Shown here piece by piece: positions 43,723 through 53,947 of a stretch of 64,000 nucleotides of DNA. The notes beneath the pieces are model-generated. The model was given only the letters and a program-made list of their open reading frames with translations. It did no database searches and was not told where the DNA came from. The translations under genes were made by a program, and so were the position numbers. The first letter of the stretch is position 1. Every line of letters starts with the position of its first letter. Where the stretch lies: positions 1-64,000 of the forward strand of contig NZ_NCII01000034.1 in the NCBI RefSeq assembly GCF_002256775.1, given 5' to 3'. Source of the stretch: Novosphingobium sp. 17-62-19 (GTDB lineage: Bacteria > Pseudomonadota > Alphaproteobacteria > Sphingomonadales > Sphingomonadaceae).

Positions 43723-44915
43723 GTTCTGGTTCCTGGGTGCGAAAGGTGTTTGGGCCGCGCGCCGAGGCCGGTGAGCACGCCGAGCGCGCGGGTGATGGGG
43801 AGCGGCGGCTTTCCAGCAAGAATCCGCGCCTTGTCGAGCGTGGTGCTGCGGCCGGCGTAGAAGCGTTCGATCAACCCGTGGCGCAGGCTGTAGAACCGTT
43901 CAAGCACGCGATAGCGCAAGTGCGGTTCTGCCCCTGCGAACAGAAGTGCGGACAGTGCGCGCAAATAGGCGGACTGCTTCCAGTGCTTGCGCGACCAAGC
44001 CTCGCTGAACTGGGCGAGAGCCTCGCCGCTCAGATCCTGCTGCCGGGCAAGGGCGAGAGCATATTTTACCGCTTCGGGGAGCGAGTAGCTGGTGACGGCC
44101 TGAAACAGGCCTGCACGGACGCCAGCGCGCGCCACGTTGCCGCCGCTCGACCGCCAGAATGCGCCGAAATCGCCGCCCGCGACGACCGGTAGCACGCCCT
44201 GTTCCTCATCAAGCACTTCGGCAACTTGCCAGCCCTGTGTGGCAACGTATTCATCAATCCGGGTGCGGATGGCGGCGACATCGAGCGCGGGGCCATCGGC
44301 ATAATAGGTGTCTTCGACGAATATCTCGTCGGCTGCGAAGGGCAGGGAGTAGACGAAGCGGTAACCATCGATCTGTTCGACCGTGGCGTCCTTGACGATG
44401 GGGGCATCTAGGCCATGCGGAGCTTGGAGGCGGAAGCGCCGGCCGACGAATTTCTGCCAACCTCCGGTGAGGTCACCGACATGGCGAAGGCCGCGCGCGT
44501 CTATCACTGCCCCGGCTTCGATACGGGTGCCATCTGACAGCGTGGCAGTGGTGGCGCTGCAGGCGAGCGCTCTGACGCCGGTGACAATGGCATCGGCAGC
44601 GAGGCGTTCACGCACGATCCGGTCAAAGCGGGCTGATGTGATCGAATAGTAGCTGGTATTCAGGCGTCGTTCGAATTGCGGGAATTTCACCGTATAGTCA
44701 GGCCAGGCCGCAACAATCATGCCATCAAGCAATTGGCGTCCAGCTTTGCCAATGTCGGTCCCGAAGAAGGACCAGACGTGATGGCCGCCGATATTATCGG
44801 TCTGTTCGACAAGGATAATCGAAAGCTCGGGCCGGGCCTGCTTCAGGGCCAGCGCAACCAGCCCACCTGCCAGCCCGCCTCCAAGGATCGCGATATCGCA
44901 ATTGCGCAAACTCAT
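43719..44915 (-). CDS. crtY: Lycopene beta-cyclase (CrtY type)
   Basis: Cyclises lycopene to beta-carotene. About 398 residues. The N-terminal dinucleotide-binding motif is DIAILGGGLAGGLVALAL, NIGGHHVWSFF is the conserved CrtY box, and FVEDTYYAD and AVTSYSLPEAV follow in the right order. ATG at 44915 (MSLRNCDIAI) is the family-like start; an earlier in-frame start adds 12 unrelated residues. First gene of the operon; a 33-bp tandem duplication lies 45 nt upstream. Confidence 0.92.
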   Translation of the reverse strand: MSLRNCDIAILGGGLAGGLVALALKQARPELSIILVEQTDNIGGHHVWSFFGTDIGKAGRQLLDGMIVAAWPDYTVKFPQFERRLNTSYYSITSARFDRIVRERLAADAIVTGVRALACSATTATLSDGTRIEAGAVIDARGLRHVGDLTGGWQKFVGRRFRLQAPHGLDAPIVKDATVEQIDGYRFVYSLPFAADEIFVEDTYYADGPALDVAAIRTRIDEYVATQGWQVAEVLDEEQGVLPVVAGGDFGAFWRSSGGNVARAGVRAGLFQAVTSYSLPEAVKYALALARQQDLSGEALAQFSEAWSRKHWKQSAYLRALSALLFAGAEPHLRYRVLERFYSLRHGLIERFYAGRSTTLDKARILAGKPPLPITRALGVLTGLGARPKHLSHPGTRT

Positions 44916-44960
44916 GCCACAGCGCTTAGGAGTATGCGGTTGCCGGTGCAACCACAGGCT

Positions 44961-45026
44961 TGTGGCTTGGCGAACGACCCGTCAGAAAGGGCATGTGGCT
45001 TGGCGAACGACCCGTCAGAAAGGGCA
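44961..45026. repeat. Perfect tandem duplication of a 33-bp unit
   Basis: Units 44961-44993 and 44994-45026 are identical. Each starts TGTGGCTTGGCGAACGACCC. They lie between divergent crtY and the UPF0314 gene, where the promoters must be. The inner 13-mer TGGCTTGGCGAAC also occurs at 35884-35896 in the lepB-pgi divergent gap. Confidence 0.9.
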
Positions 45027-45051
45027 TGGACGGGATGGGGATCAATGACGC

Positions 45052-45639
45052 ATGAAAATGGAACTGCTGCCGGATCGCGCCGGAAAGATTGCAGCGGCGG
45101 GCGTGGCGCTTGGCATCGTCATCATCCTGCTGGGGATGCACCGCCCGCCGATTTGCGAGTGTGGCACGATCAGGCTGTGGCAGGGCGTGGTGGAATCTGC
45201 CGAGAACAGCCAGCAGATTGCAGACTGGTACAGCTTCAGCCACGTGATCCACGGTTTTTTGTTTTACGGCGCAGCGCATCTTCTGTGGCGGCGGTTTGGG
45301 TTGCAGACCCTTTCGCCGCGCTGGGCATTGGCGTTGGCGGTTCTGGTCGAGGGAGCGTGGGAAATCCTTGAGAACTCGCCGATCATTATTGACCGCTATC
45401 GTGCGGTGACGGTCTCTTGGGGATATTCCGGGGACAGCGTGCTGAATTCGTTCGCAGACATGGCTTTCATGAGCCTTGGCTTTGTGTTTGCGGCGCGGGT
45501 TCCGACGATGGTGACGGTGGGTGTGGCTTTGGCGTTTGAATTGTTCACGCTGGCGATGATCCGCGACAATCTGGCGCTCAATGTGCTGATGCTGGCCTAT
45601 CCGCTGGAATCTGTGCGGGAATGGCAAGCGGCAGGATAG
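45052..45639 (+). CDS. UPF0314 / DUF2585 family membrane protein
   Basis: 195 residues with five or so hydrophobic segments. WYSFSHVIHGFLFYGA, VEGAWEILENSPIIIDRYR and GYSGDSVLNSFADM are the conserved core of this alphaproteobacterial family of unknown function. The ENSP-x3-DRYR and GDSxxNS motifs look like a polar, possibly catalytic cluster on the membrane face. Divergent from crtY. Confidence 0.88.
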   Translation: MKMELLPDRAGKIAAAGVALGIVIILLGMHRPPICECGTIRLWQGVVESAENSQQIADWYSFSHVIHGFLFYGAAHLLWRRFGLQTLSPRWALALAVLVEGAWEILENSPIIIDRYRAVTVSWGYSGDSVLNSFADMAFMSLGFVFAARVPTMVTVGVALAFELFTLAMIRDNLALNVLMLAYPLESVREWQAAG

Positions 45640-45705
45640 AACACTGCGCCAATTTTCCCAGACGCTGGTTGCTCGTGGTCACAAATCTGCTTAATAGAGC
45701 GGCAT

Positions 45706-47618
<1,913 letters not shown>

Positions 47619-47650
47619 ACCAGCCTGCACTTTACGTTTCAGAAGATATG

Positions 47651-47680
47651 GCGGGCGGCAGGGGGAACCTTGCCGCCCGC
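47651..47680 (+). terminator. Stem-loop after thiC
   Basis: GCGGGCGGCA at 47651-47660 pairs exactly with TGCCGCCCGC at 47671-47680 around a 10-nt loop. Strong GC stem 33 nt after the thiC stop; only a weak T-run follows, so termination may be Rho-assisted. Confidence 0.6.
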
Positions 47681-47746
47681 TGTCCATTGCGTTGATAACC
47701 GGGCGCAGATTTTGCACGCCCGATCAAACGCATTGGAGAAGGCGCC

Positions 47747-48232
47747 ATGAACAAGGCCCTGATGATTTCCGCTCTGGCAGCAGCAACCCTCACGGGGGCG
47801 TGCACCAGCAACGGATACTACGACCGACCCGGATATTCACAGAGCGGCGGCGATTGGGGCTATTATGATCGCGGTTACTACGACCGCTATGGCCGCTATG
47901 ACTACAACAATCCCGACCCCCGGTCTGGCGGGTACTATGCTGACCAATACTATCGAAACAATGGGCGCTATCGTGAACGCCAGTTGTCGAACAACGACCG
48001 CGTCTATCGTGGGCGCGACAACCGATATTACTGCCGCCGTTCTGACGGTTCGACAGGCTTGATCGTTGGCGGGCTTGGCGGTGCGGCAGCCGGAGCCATC
48101 ATAGCGCAGGGCGACAGCAAGCCACTTGGCGCGATCATCGGAGCAATCGGTGGCGCAGCGGTAGGTGCTGCAATCGACAGCGGAAATCGCAATGGTCGCA
48201 ACAATGGCCGCAATAGCGTGCGTTGCAGGTAA
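47747..48232 (+). CDS. Glycine-zipper outer-membrane lipoprotein (17 kDa antigen-like)
   Basis: 161 residues. The signal peptide ends in a lipobox LTGAC (Cys19). A Tyr/Asp/Arg-rich linker with repeated GYYDR-like units is followed by a C-terminal glycine zipper (GLIVGGLGGAAAGAIIAQG and AIIGAIGGAAVGAAI), typical of 2TM glycine-zipper envelope proteins. It probably sits in the outer membrane. The ATG is preceded by GGAG 7 nt upstream. Confidence 0.85.
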   Translation: MNKALMISALAAATLTGACTSNGYYDRPGYSQSGGDWGYYDRGYYDRYGRYDYNNPDPRSGGYYADQYYRNNGRYRERQLSNNDRVYRGRDNRYYCRRSDGSTGLIVGGLGGAAAGAIIAQGDSKPLGAIIGAIGGAAVGAAIDSGNRNGRNNGRNSVRCR

Positions 48233-48245
48233 TTCATCGCGGGCA

Positions 48246-48271
48246 GGGTGGGCGACTTTCGTGGCCCACCC
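48246..48271. terminator. Stem-loop between convergent genes
   Basis: GGGTGGGC at 48246-48253 pairs with GCCCACCC at 48264-48271. It lies between the glycine-zipper gene and the small gene that ends at 48277, as expected for a shared transcription end. No clear T-run. Confidence 0.5.
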
Positions 48272-48276
48272 ACTGC

Positions 48277-48411
48277 TCAGGTGTTCTTCATATTGTCCAG
48301 ACCGGCGACTACACCCGTCTTCTGCGATGGGTTGGATGCGTTGAGCTTTTTGGGCTTTTCCGCCTTTAGTTTGCGGATTTCCTTGCTCGACTTCTTTTGG
48401 CTCTTCGCCAT
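48277..48411 (-). CDS. Small basic protein of 44 residues
   Basis: The minus strand encodes MAKSQKKSSKEIRKLKAEK followed by a short Asn/Ser/Pro-containing tail ending MKNT. GGAG lies 7 nt before the ATG. Very lysine-rich, with no membrane segment. Similar short KSxKExxKxKxEK proteins recur in sphingomonad and other alphaproteobacterial genomes, with unknown function. Codon use is like that of the neighbours. Possible nucleic acid binding is only suggested by charge. Confidence 0.7.
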   Translation of the reverse strand: MAKSQKKSSKEIRKLKAEKPKKLNASNPSQKTGVVAGLDNMKNT

Positions 48412-48476
48412 TATCGTTCTCCGTGGGGCAATAGCCCAGCCCGGAGGTTAGACCTTTAAGTGCCAAATAGCGAACG

Positions 48477-48947
48477 TTAACGCGCCAGACGCCCCAGCAC
48501 CTCATCCAGCGCCGAGAGGAAGCGCGAACGGTCATTCTTGGAGAATGGGGCTGGGCCACCGATGATATCGCCGCCAGCACGCAAGTCTGCCATAATGGCG
48601 CGGGTGGCAATCTGGCTCCCGATGGAACTGGTGGTGAAGGGCTTGCCTGACGGAGAAAGAGCGCTTGCGCCAGCTTTCAGGCAGCGGTCGGCGAGTAGGA
48701 TGTCAGCAGTGATGACGACAGCTTTCGCGTGAGCTGCCTCGGCGATCCAGTCATCGGCAGCTTCAAACCCGTCGCTCACCACCACGCGCCGTACCAGCGG
48801 ATGCACTGGCACGCGGAACGGCGAATTGCTGACCACCACGACCGGCACGTTGCGGCGATAGGCCACCTTGTAGATTTCGTCCTTTACCGGACAGGCATCG
48901 CCATCAACGAGGATGGTGAGGGACGGCGCTTGCGCAACTTCGGTCAT
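48477..48947 (-). CDS. YaiI/YqxD family protein (DUF188)
   Basis: 156 residues. ILVDGDACPVKDEIYKVA at the N-terminus, VVITADILLADRCL and the RSRFLSALDEVL end match UPF0178/DUF188, a PIN-like nuclease fold of unknown function. ATG at 48947 (MTEVAQAP) is the family start; a longer open frame upstream has no similarity. The 248-nt gap to the cold shock gene is that gene's leader. Confidence 0.9.
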   Translation of the reverse strand: MTEVAQAPSLTILVDGDACPVKDEIYKVAYRRNVPVVVVSNSPFRVPVHPLVRRVVVSDGFEAADDWIAEAAHAKAVVITADILLADRCLKAGASALSPSGKPFTTSSIGSQIATRAIMADLRAGGDIIGGPAPFSKNDRSRFLSALDEVLGRLAR

Positions 48948-49195
48948 GCCGCAGCATAGCGGCTTGACCGGTTTTGCGCCACCACCCGTCGAATACGTTC
49001 GCCAGATGACATTCAACCTGCTAACCGGCAGTCGCTGACGTCGAATTTTGCGACGGACTTCGGCAGAAACTCCCGCTTTCGCACGCAAGTGCTCTCGCGG
49101 CTTTTGACGACGATTTCCTTTCAATTGACGATTTTGACGCACGGCCTGTCTGCACTTTCGCAGGCGGGCAACCATCGTTCTTGAAAGGAACTCCC

Positions 49196-49402
49196 ATGCC
49201 AGTAGGCACCGTAAAATTCTTCAACACCGAAAAAGGCTATGGCTTCATTCAGCCTGACAACGGCGGCGCGGACAGCTTTGTTCACATCTCGGCCGTTCAG
49301 GCTGCTGGCATGGCCTCGCTCGATAAGGACCAGCGCCTGAGCTATGAAGTCGAAACCGGCCGCAATGGCAAGGCTTCGGCTGTCAATCTCGCTTCGGCCT
49401 GA
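49196..49402 (+). CDS. Cold shock protein
   Basis: 68-residue OB-fold RNA chaperone. RNP1-like KGYGFIQPD and RNP2-like SFVHIS motifs are intact. AAGGA lies 6 nt before the ATG. The 248-nt upstream region holds an imperfect stem (GCCTGTCTGC/GCAGGCGGGC, about 49143-49169) close to the ribosome-binding site, consistent with the long structured leaders of cspA-type genes. Confidence 0.95.
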   Translation: MPVGTVKFFNTEKGYGFIQPDNGGADSFVHISAVQAAGMASLDKDQRLSYEVETGRNGKASAVNLASA

Positions 49403-49467
49403 TCCAGCACTTTTGAGGTGTCAAGGCTAGGCTTTGCAAAGGGCCTGCATCCTGCCAATGCGCACGG

Positions 49468-49863
49468 ATGACCTTCGCCTCAGAAGCTGAATTGCAAATC
49501 CGCCTTCGCCGCGCCGCGTTCAATCGCGCGCTGGCGGAGGCGGATTTGTCGTCTATAGGCCCGATCCTGGCGCCTGACGTGGTGCTGGTTACCGGCACGG
49601 ACAGTGCGGTGATATCGGGTCGGAAGGCGCAACTCGCTGCATGGAAGCGCGAGTTTGGTGCCGCGCTGCGCACCATCTATGCCCGCACACCTGAACGCGT
49701 GATCGCATCACCGGCTGAGCCGATTGCGATGGAGCATGGCCATTGGCGTGGTGTTGCCAATGCCTCGGACGATGTGGTTGCTTCTGGTACCTACGCTGCA
49801 AAGTGGCGGCGATTTGATCAGGGCTGGCTGCTGATAGCAGAGATTTTCGTCACGCTGGCCTGA
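49468..49863 (+). CDS. Nuclear transport factor 2-like / DUF4440 protein
   Basis: 131-residue single-domain SnoaL-like fold. The N-terminal helix (LRRAAFNRALAEADLSSIG), VVLVTGTDSAVISGR and the C-terminal WRRFDQGWLLIAEIFV strand are typical. These cone-shaped proteins bind or isomerise small molecules; no partner is visible here. Confidence 0.75.
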   Translation: MTFASEAELQIRLRRAAFNRALAEADLSSIGPILAPDVVLVTGTDSAVISGRKAQLAAWKREFGAALRTIYARTPERVIASPAEPIAMEHGHWRGVANASDDVVASGTYAAKWRRFDQGWLLIAEIFVTLA

Positions 49864-50025
49864 GCCTAGGTAAAATGCCGTATAACGCTGTTTCGCTGAA
49901 ATTGACCATCAGCGCGCATCCTTGTGGCCATGCTCATCCGCCCGCAAACTTCGCAAACGCTGACGCAATGCTGGTACACTCGCATTCATCAACCCGGAAC
50001 GCGAAAGGTGCGGGGTGAGGCTGGG

Positions 50026-50316
50026 ATGCTGCTTTCGGTTTGCCGCCATTGTCAGCGCGCCATCCACTCGCACGGTGGCAAAGCGTGGACTCTGGCTGAC
50101 GGCATCGATCTGGACGAACTGGCCAGCCATTCCCGCATACGCTTCATCTGCGTGACCAGCGTGGATGATGGCATGATCATTGCCCGCTATCCCATCGATC
50201 GCGACGCGGGCGCGGACACGGTTGAGGCGCGGATTGATGAAATCATCGCAAAACACGAAGCCAGGGAGCCGGGCAGCGGGTTGGAAGTGAAACTGATGGG
50301 CGGCCCTAAGCGATAG
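50026..50316 (+). CDS. Hypothetical protein with N-terminal CxxC
   Basis: About 96 residues from ATG 50026, which has GAGG 5 nt upstream. CRHCQRAIHSHGGKAW near the start looks like half a zinc ribbon. The remainder is a mixed alpha/beta stretch ending in a charged helix. No family is recognised. The frame is open upstream to 49924, but that part is Arg/Gln/Thr-rich with poor codon use. A strong terminator follows 7 nt after the stop. Confidence 0.55.
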   Translation: MLLSVCRHCQRAIHSHGGKAWTLADGIDLDELASHSRIRFICVTSVDDGMIIARYPIDRDAGADTVEARIDEIIAKHEAREPGSGLEVKLMGGPKR

Positions 50317-50322
50317 CAAAGG

Positions 50323-50356
50323 AAAAGGGCGCTACCGCAATCGGAAGCGCCCTTTT
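50323..50356 (+). terminator. Intrinsic terminator
   Basis: AAAAGGGCGCT pairs with AGCGCCCTTTT around a 12-nt loop, followed by GAAC. A classic GC stem with A and T flanks, immediately after the 50026-50316 gene, and usable in both directions. Confidence 0.85.
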
Positions 50357-50445
50357 GAACCTTACCGGCGCAGCAACATGCTGGCGCGGTTCACGGGTTT
50401 TGCGATGCTCGCCATCTGGCGAGGCATTCCCGTGTTGCGGTGCAG

Positions 50446-50733
50446 TCAATCGTTGGCAGCAGCCTTGCTGGCGATCGGCTTTACATCCTTGATGTCGAAA
50501 GTTGCCGGGCGTCCATTGAAACGGCCCGTGACGGTGCGCTTGGTAACCTTCAGTTCGAAGGGCACTTTGCCAGCGTAGGCTGAGCCCTTGAGTACCTTGA
50601 CGTCGCCCTGCTGTTCGGCGGTGTAGTCGTACTTCACACCCTGGTAGGTGAACGAACCGGCTTCAGCTTCTGCAGCGACGGCAGGAGCGGCAACGAGGAC
50701 AGCGGCGGCGAGAGCGATTGCAGACTTGATCAT
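50446..50733 (-). CDS. Small secreted protein, function unknown
   Basis: 95 residues with a clear signal peptide (MIKSAIALAAAVLVAAPAVA, cleavage near AVA-AEA). The mature part is a small beta-rich domain (FTYQGVKYDYTAEQQGDVKV, TGRFNGRPATFDIKDVKP). GGAGA lies 7 nt before the ATG. No family recognised. The 223-nt region upstream is AT-richer than average and contains no gene that I can support. Confidence 0.7.
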   Translation of the reverse strand: MIKSAIALAAAVLVAAPAVAAEAEAGSFTYQGVKYDYTAEQQGDVKVLKGSAYAGKVPFELKVTKRTVTGRFNGRPATFDIKDVKPIASKAAAND

Positions 50734-50956
50734 GGTAATGTCTCCTGGAAGATAAGGAAAGATTACCTTCAGCACCCTTATCTTGTTGCGCTGCAGCATA
50801 CTATTTGTGTGCAACGCGGCAATTGTATTTGCCGACCGCCCAGTTGCATAATCTGCAAGTTTCAAAACATGCTCGTGTAATCAGAGGGTTGGGCGTTTTA
50901 CAACGCAATTGGCCTGTGCATTGTTACGTATGCATGTGCCGCCGCCGTACCGAAAA

Positions 50957-51262
50957 TCAGCGCTTGCGAACGAACTCTGCGCGCAAGACCAGCCCTTTTA
51001 TGCCGGGATAGCGGCAATCGATCTCTTGCGGATCGCCAGTCAGCCGGATCGACTTGATCAGCGTTCCCTGCTTCAGCGTCTGGCCTGCGCCTTTGACTTC
51101 GAGATCCTTGATCAGCGTGACCTGATCGCCATCTGCCAGCAGATTGCCGACGGCATCGCGCACTTCAACAGTATTTTCAGCGGCACGTTTTGCCGCGAGG
51201 TCTGATGCAGCCATCCATTCGCCGCTGTCCTCGTCGTAGACATAATCTTCGTCGTCGCTCAT
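50957..51262 (-). CDS. PhnA/YjdM-type protein
   Basis: 101 residues. The C-terminal PhnA domain is recognisable from VRDAVGNLLADGDQVTLIKD and GTLIKSIRLTGDP. The N-terminus is acidic (MSDDEDYVYDEDSGEW) and lacks the zinc-finger half seen in longer YjdM proteins. Despite the name, the family is not part of phosphonate C-P lyase; its role is unclear. GGAGGAAATC precedes the ATG at 51262. Confidence 0.75.
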   Translation of the reverse strand: MSDDEDYVYDEDSGEWMAASDLAAKRAAENTVEVRDAVGNLLADGDQVTLIKDLEVKGAGQTLKQGTLIKSIRLTGDPQEIDCRYPGIKGLVLRAEFVRKR

Positions 51263-51346
51263 GATTTCCTCCATGTCCTGGCCGGGCGGTGGCATGGTGA
51301 CGCCGGGAAAGCCAGCAAAACGCGCGCCAGAATGGGAACGGGTGAT

Positions 51347-51991
51347 ATGGACAAGACCATTGTCAGGCTTGGAGCCCGTCATGCAGAGGCGGCAACTGCC
51401 ACGTTGGCCGCCGCCTTCATGGGTGATCCGGCGATGACGTGGTTGTTCCCCGACGATGACGTGCGCGAACGGCGCTTGCCAGCCTTGATGCGCTGGACGT
51501 TTGAGGATCATCTTAGGCATGGGATGGCACTGGGCACGCCGGGGGCTGAGGCGGTGACTTTATGGCGTCCGCCGGGTGTTGTCCACGAACATGCACCGCT
51601 GACGCCGCCGGCCATGGTGCGCTTCCTTGCCATGTTGGGGACAGCCGTAATGCGAGCTGAGAAGCTGGATCGCACGATCGAGCAGCATCTGCCGCAGGGG
51701 GAACAGCAATACTATCTGCGTATGGCGGCGGTGCGGCCAGACCGGCAAGGGCAGGGGCTGGGCGGGCTTACAATCCGAGCGGGCTTGGCCGAAGCTGACG
51801 CGGCAGGGCTGCCTTCGGTTTTGGAAACGGCGACTGAGAGCAACGTCGGGCTATATCGCGCGCTGGGGTTTGACGTGATCGACGCGTGGCAGGTGGCCCG
51901 TGATGGTCCATGCTTCTGGACGATGACCCGGCCAGTTCAGGCGAACGCTGCGTATATCAATCTGGCCCCCAGCAGGACCATCAGCAGATAG
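51347..51991 (+). CDS. GNAT family N-acetyltransferase
   Basis: About 214 residues. The acetyl-CoA site is RPDRQGQGLGGLTIRAGL near residue 135, preceded by the YYLRMAAV strand and followed by LETATESNVGLYRALGFDV. Acceptor unknown. Its last 55 nt overlap the convergent TauE gene, an unusually deep tail overlap. ATG at 51347 is preferred over 51332 by spacing to GGGAACGGG. Confidence 0.85.
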   Translation: MDKTIVRLGARHAEAATATLAAAFMGDPAMTWLFPDDDVRERRLPALMRWTFEDHLRHGMALGTPGAEAVTLWRPPGVVHEHAPLTPPAMVRFLAMLGTAVMRAEKLDRTIEQHLPQGEQQYYLRMAAVRPDRQGQGLGGLTIRAGLAEADAAGLPSVLETATESNVGLYRALGFDVIDAWQVARDGPCFWTMTRPVQANAAYINLAPSRTISR

Positions 51992-52689
51992 ATGATGGCG
52001 TAGAAGCGCTCAGCATTCAGCACTTTCACCATGCGCACGGATAGCAGTGTCGCCACGATTGCGAGCGGAACCAGCAGAGCAGCCGCAATCACCACTTCGT
52101 GGGTAAATGCACCAAGGGCCAGATAGCTTGGCACCTTGAACCAGTTGATCGCGGCAAAGAGGATTGCGTTTGTGCCTGCATAGGTCAGGTGCGGCAACTT
52201 GCGAGGCGTGACCCACATCTGGAACGGCGGCCCACCAGCGTGGGCGACCTGGCTGGTGAAGCCGGTGGCCATGCCGAACAGTGCGCCCACCCAGCCGGGT
52301 GAGGTTGATGCGGCCGCCACCCGGCCACCCCGCTCGATCCAAAGCCGGTAGATGCCGAACAGCAGAGTGATACCGCCGAGAACGCCCATCAGCGCCTGCT
52401 CGTCGATCATCGCAGCCATAGCCCAGCCTACGGCAATGCCAAGGACCGCGCCGGGCAACATCCAGCCTACGATCCACTTGTCCCACGAATGGCGGAATGA
52501 CCAGACGCTGACCACGTCCTGCACGATCAGAATGGGGAGCAAGATGGCCGCAGCAGTCGACGGTGGCAGGGCAAGTGCCACGACGGGCGTTCCCAAAGCG
52601 CCAAGCCCTGAAAACCCGCCCTTGGCCATGCCGACGAGGATAACTCCCGCAATGCAGGCTACGAGAACGATCGGATCCGAGAGCAGCAT
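51937..52689 (-). CDS. Sulfite exporter TauE/SafE family protein
   Basis: 250-residue membrane protein with about seven or eight helices. The N-terminal repeat GMAKGGFSGLGALGTPVVAL and the second-half counterpart GFTSQVAHAGGPPFQMWV are the paired motifs of the family. It exports sulfite, sulfoacetate or other small organic anions in studied members; the substrate here is open. Confidence 0.9.
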   Translation of the reverse strand: MLLSDPIVLVACIAGVILVGMAKGGFSGLGALGTPVVALALPPSTAAAILLPILIVQDVVSVWSFRHSWDKWIVGWMLPGAVLGIAVGWAMAAMIDEQALMGVLGGITLLFGIYRLWIERGGRVAAASTSPGWVGALFGMATGFTSQVAHAGGPPFQMWVTPRKLPHLTYAGTNAILFAAINWFKVPSYLALGAFTHEVVIAAALLVPLAIVATLLSVRMVKVLNAERFYAIIYLLMVLLGARLIYAAFA

Positions 52690-52693
52690 GTGA

Positions 52694-53098
52694 CTATGTA
52701 TGTCGCCTGCGCAAAGGCCATTGCGTTACCCCACCGCACCATAGGGCCAGCCAGACAAACAGCGGTTGCGCGAACATCCGGGGCACGTGATAAACAAGGC
52801 CAAGGCCCCCATCCGGCTGCGCCATATCGAGAATGAAATGATTGATGTTGGCGGGAAATACACAGACTGCGTAGAGGGCCAGGCCAATGCCCGTTGCCCT
52901 GCGCAGTGACAGGGAAAACCATTGCACCAGCCCGACAGCGCCCAGCAACTCGGCGATTCCCGTCAGCAGCACTACTGCTTCCGGGGCGGGTACCCATGCA
53001 GGCATGATCGAGAGGAACGGTTTGGGCGCAATGATATGGAAGATGCCCGCGACGAAGTAGAACAGGGCTAGGACCAATCGGAGAATGCCGCGCATCAT
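52694..53098 (-). CDS. DoxX-like membrane protein
   Basis: 134 residues with four hydrophobic helices. FYFVAGIFHIIAP, LTGIAELLGAVGLV and the VFPANINHFILD segment match DoxX/MauE-like proteins. ATG at 53098 overlaps the cupin stop (ATGA), so it is co-translated with that gene. Role unknown. Confidence 0.82.
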   Translation of the reverse strand: MMRGILRLVLALFYFVAGIFHIIAPKPFLSIMPAWVPAPEAVVLLTGIAELLGAVGLVQWFSLSLRRATGIGLALYAVCVFPANINHFILDMAQPDGGLGLVYHVPRMFAQPLFVWLALWCGGVTQWPLRRRHT

Positions 53099-53532
53099 GC
53101 GCCGGGACCCCATTCCGGCGGTGCCAGAGTGAAGCCTGCAAAATCGAAGCCGGGCGCAACGACGCACGATACCAACGCATAGCCGTGCGGGCCGTTCACC
53201 GGCTTGGCCGCTTGCCATTGACCGACAGGCACGACGCCCTGCAACCTTTGCCCTGAACCGATATCCGGCCCGAGAATACATTGAACGGGCGGCGTTGCGT
53301 CATGCTCTGCAATTTCAAGTAAGACCGGATCGCCGCCCTGCCATATCCAGATCTCGTCCGCGTCGACACGATGCCAATGCGAACGGTCACCGGTGCGCAG
53401 CAGGAACAGGATTGCGGTGCTTGCCGGGCGAGTTCCGGGCACCGCTTGTGCGCGCCACGTCTCGCGATAGAACCCACCCTCTGGATGTGGCGAGAGGCTG
53501 AGTTGGTCGATCAGGTCTTGCGGTGTGGGCAT
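53095..53532 (-). CDS. Cupin domain protein, DUF985
   Basis: 145 residues. LSPHPEGGFYRETWR, ILFLLRTGDRSHWHRVDADE and the C-terminal CVVAPGFDFAGFTLA are the DUF985 (YML079-like) signature, a single cupin barrel possibly binding a sugar or nucleotide. It is followed by the DoxX-like gene with ATGA overlap. Confidence 0.9.
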   Translation of the reverse strand: MPTPQDLIDQLSLSPHPEGGFYRETWRAQAVPGTRPASTAILFLLRTGDRSHWHRVDADEIWIWQGGDPVLLEIAEHDATPPVQCILGPDIGSGQRLQGVVPVGQWQAAKPVNGPHGYALVSCVVAPGFDFAGFTLAPPEWGPGA

Positions 53533-53566
53533 GACCCGCTGTTGCCGTCGCGGATAGGCATGTCAA

Positions 53567-53920
53567 TCACCAGACCGCGGGTTCGAGCACAAGGAAGCGT
53601 TGTTCGGTGGCGGTCCAGCCTTGCGCCGCGATCACATCATTGCTTTCTCGCGCGGTGCGATCATCGGCAAGTGACCATGTAATGTGCCACACTTTGCCAT
53701 CAGGCCGTGCTGTAGAGCCATTCAGCGCCACCACCATTGCTTCAACGCCCGCACCATCGTCCGCCCGTCCGACAATCATCGCCGTTGAGACGGGCGCTGG
53801 TGGCTCACTGCCGACAATCGACAATGTGACATGATCAGCGATAACTCGCTGATAGGTGGGCGGCGTGTGCCTCAGCAGGTCAGCACGACATTCACGGGTG
53901 ATCTTCCATCCGATTGTCAT
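53567..53920 (-). CDS. Small protein with two HxT motifs, possible 2H phosphoesterase
   Basis: 117 residues. H30-V-T-L and H79-I-T-W are two H-x-T motifs about 49 residues apart, each on a predicted strand, the spacing seen in compact 2H (LigT-like) phosphoesterases. The surrounding ALNGST and TARESNDVIAAQGW stretches could form the rest of the small alpha/beta fold. No established family is recognised, so the enzymatic idea rests on these motifs alone. Confidence 0.5.
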   Translation of the reverse strand: MTIGWKITRECRADLLRHTPPTYQRVIADHVTLSIVGSEPPAPVSTAMIVGRADDGAGVEAMVVALNGSTARPDGKVWHITWSLADDRTARESNDVIAAQGWTATEQRFLVLEPAVW

Positions 53921-53947
53921 GGCGACCTGCTGTTGTGTTGAACGCTT

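Noticed and set aside
50734..50956. Possible small RNA or gene in the AT-richer 223-nt gap
   Set aside because: No open frame with a ribosome-binding site and no convincing stem plus T-run on either strand.
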